Shown here piece by piece: positions 5,205 to 5,866 of a stretch of 5,866 nucleotides of DNA (the stretch's first letter is position 1; the number at the start of each line of letters is the position of its first letter). The notes beneath the pieces are model-generated. The model did no database searches. It saw nothing but the letters and a program-made list of their open reading frames with translations, and was not told the origin of the DNA. The DNA comes from Tardiphaga sp. Its GTDB lineage: Bacteria; Pseudomonadota; Alphaproteobacteria; Rhizobiales; Xanthobacteraceae. The stretch is from positions 1 through 5,866 of the forward strand of contig JAQGJY010000460.1 in NCBI GenBank assembly GCA_028290325.1, given 5' to 3'. A program made the position numbers and the translations under genes.

Positions 5205-5798
5205 TCACCCATACATCGCCATCCCGTTCGGCCCGAATACATAGACGGCGCCCTGCGCGATCGGCCGGTCCGCCGCCTGCGCGGGCGTCTGCACGCCGAG
5301 CGTCACCATCAACGCCCGCGCGGTGCCACCATGCGCGACCGCCACGGTGTCGCCGGTCAGTCCCGCGACCCACGCGCGGACGCGCAACGTGATCGCGGCG
5401 TAGCTTTCACCACCCGGCGGCGACACATTCCATTTGTCGAGCTGGCGACGTGCGAACAGGCTCGGATGCGCCGTCTCCTGCTCCGCCACCGTCATGCCTT
5501 CCCACTGGCCGTAGCCGATTTCGCGCAGACGATCGTCGAGCGCGTAATCGCCCGGCGACAACCCAAGCTGCAAGCGCACCGCCTCCATCGTGCTGCGGGC
5601 GCGGCCGAGCGGACTCGACACGTAATGCAGCAACGATGCCGTGCGTCCATCACGCGCGATCAGATCGCGCAGAATCCCGCCGGCCTGCGCGGCCTGCACG
5701 CGACCGAGATCGTTCAGCGGGATGTCTTGCGAGCCCTGAAAGCGGCCGGTGGCATTCCACGCGGTCTCGCCGTGGCGGATGCAATAGATGAGCGGGAT
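5205..5798 (-). CDS. Histidine phosphatase family protein (start unresolved)
   Basis: A phosphoglycerate-mutase-like phosphatase of the histidine phosphatase superfamily, about 197 residues. Numbering from the ATC at 5798, the catalytic core is complete: RHGETAWN at 8-15 (nucleophile His9), Arg66 in SPLGRAR, the acid/base segment LREIGYGQWEG (91-101), and the second His156 in VAHGG. GRFQG followed by DIPLN also fits. These enzymes pass phosphate through the first histidine; the substrate cannot be told from sequence, and relatives include GpmB-like, CobC-like and sugar-phosphate phosphatases. The start is odd: the frame opens after TGA 5831-5829, and no ATG, GTG or TTG occurs before the RHG motif. 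The first in-frame GTG (5699) would remove the nucleophile. The left coordinate is firm; the right one marks the conserved reading frame only. Start-codon loss, an early indel, or a rare start are all possible. It converges on queD. Confidence 0.8.
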   Translation of the reverse strand: MPLIYCIRHGETAWNATGRFQGSQDIPLNDLGRVQAAQAGGILRDLIARDGRTASLLHYVSSPLGRARSTMEAVRLQLGLSPGDYALDDRLREIGYGQWEGMTVAEQETAHPSLFARRQLDKWNVSPPGGESYAAITLRVRAWVAGLTGDTVAVAHGGTARALMVTLGVQTPAQAADRPIAQGAVYVFGPNGMAMYG

Positions 5799-5828
5799 GG
5801 GCCGCGCGTCAGCGCAACACGGTCCAAC

Positions 5829-5866
5829 TCACACCCGGTCGCTCGCGAAGGTGTTGCAGGCCTGAA
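5829..5866 (-). CDS. Possible C-terminal end of an upstream gene
   Basis: On the minus strand, in the same frame as the phosphatase, the window edge reads QACNTFASDRV and stops at TGA 5831-5829. All 11 codons end in G or C, as expected for coding DNA here. A competing frame reads to TGA 5811-5809 but with only 12 of 18 G/C third bases. Eleven residues are too few to name a protein. If real, it would be a co-directional neighbour directly upstream of the phosphatase. Confidence 0.3.
   Translation of the reverse strand, partial: QACNTFASDRV

Noticed and set aside
5809..5866. Alternative minus-strand frame ending at TGA 5811-5809 as the upstream gene end
   Set aside because: Its third-position G/C content (12 of 18) is clearly lower than that of the competing frame ending at 5829 (11 of 11), so the latter is preferred, weakly.
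1..5866. CRISPR array, tRNA or rRNA gene, insertion sequence, or defence system
   Set aside because: I saw no regularly spaced repeats, tRNA-like cloverleaf, transposase motifs or terminal repeats of an insertion sequence. All sizeable genes have housekeeping assignments.

Overview
The window is GC-rich chromosomal DNA with strong G/C bias at third codon positions. It reads as an alphaproteobacterium of the Bradyrhizobium/Rhodopseudomonas/Nitrobacter group. The best evidence is a cytochrome b / cytochrome c1 fusion gene behind a Rieske gene (the fbcF-fbcH arrangement known from Bradyrhizobium japonicum), together with small intergenic palindromic repeats of a kind common in these genomes. The organism call is inference from protein and repeat character.

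Layout, left to right. (1) 2-181 (+): the last 59 codons of a gamma-glutamyltransferase. (2) 182-410: a convergent intergenic region with two stem-loops and a strong bidirectional terminator. (3) 411-2489 and 2555-3082 (both -): fbcH and fbcF, encoding the three redox subunits of the cytochrome bc1 complex, separated by 65 bp that hold a perfect 17-bp palindrome. (4) 3083-3513: a divergent, non-coding 431-bp region with a 30-bp nested palindrome and weak promoter candidates for both sides. (5) 3514-5107 (+): trmL, queE and queD. TrmL methylates tRNA position 34; QueE and QueD make the 7-deazaguanine precursor of queuosine, which also sits at position 34, so the run is themed on the wobble base. 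trmL and queE overlap by 4 nt (TTGA), while queE and queD are separated by a repeat-filled 143-bp gap. (6) 5108-5204: a second convergent gap with another repeat. (7) 5205 to about 5798 (-): a histidine phosphatase with all catalytic residues but no normal start codon upstream of its RHG motif. (8) 5829-5866 (-): possibly the last codons of an upstream gene.

Most of the window is ordinary housekeeping DNA; I found no undescribed multi-gene system. The points most worth checking are the QueD that lacks the family's usual catalytic cysteine, the missing start codon of the phosphatase, the fbcF-fbcH intercistronic palindrome, the nested palindrome upstream of fbcF and trmL, and an 11-bp core shared by the two convergent intergenic repeats.
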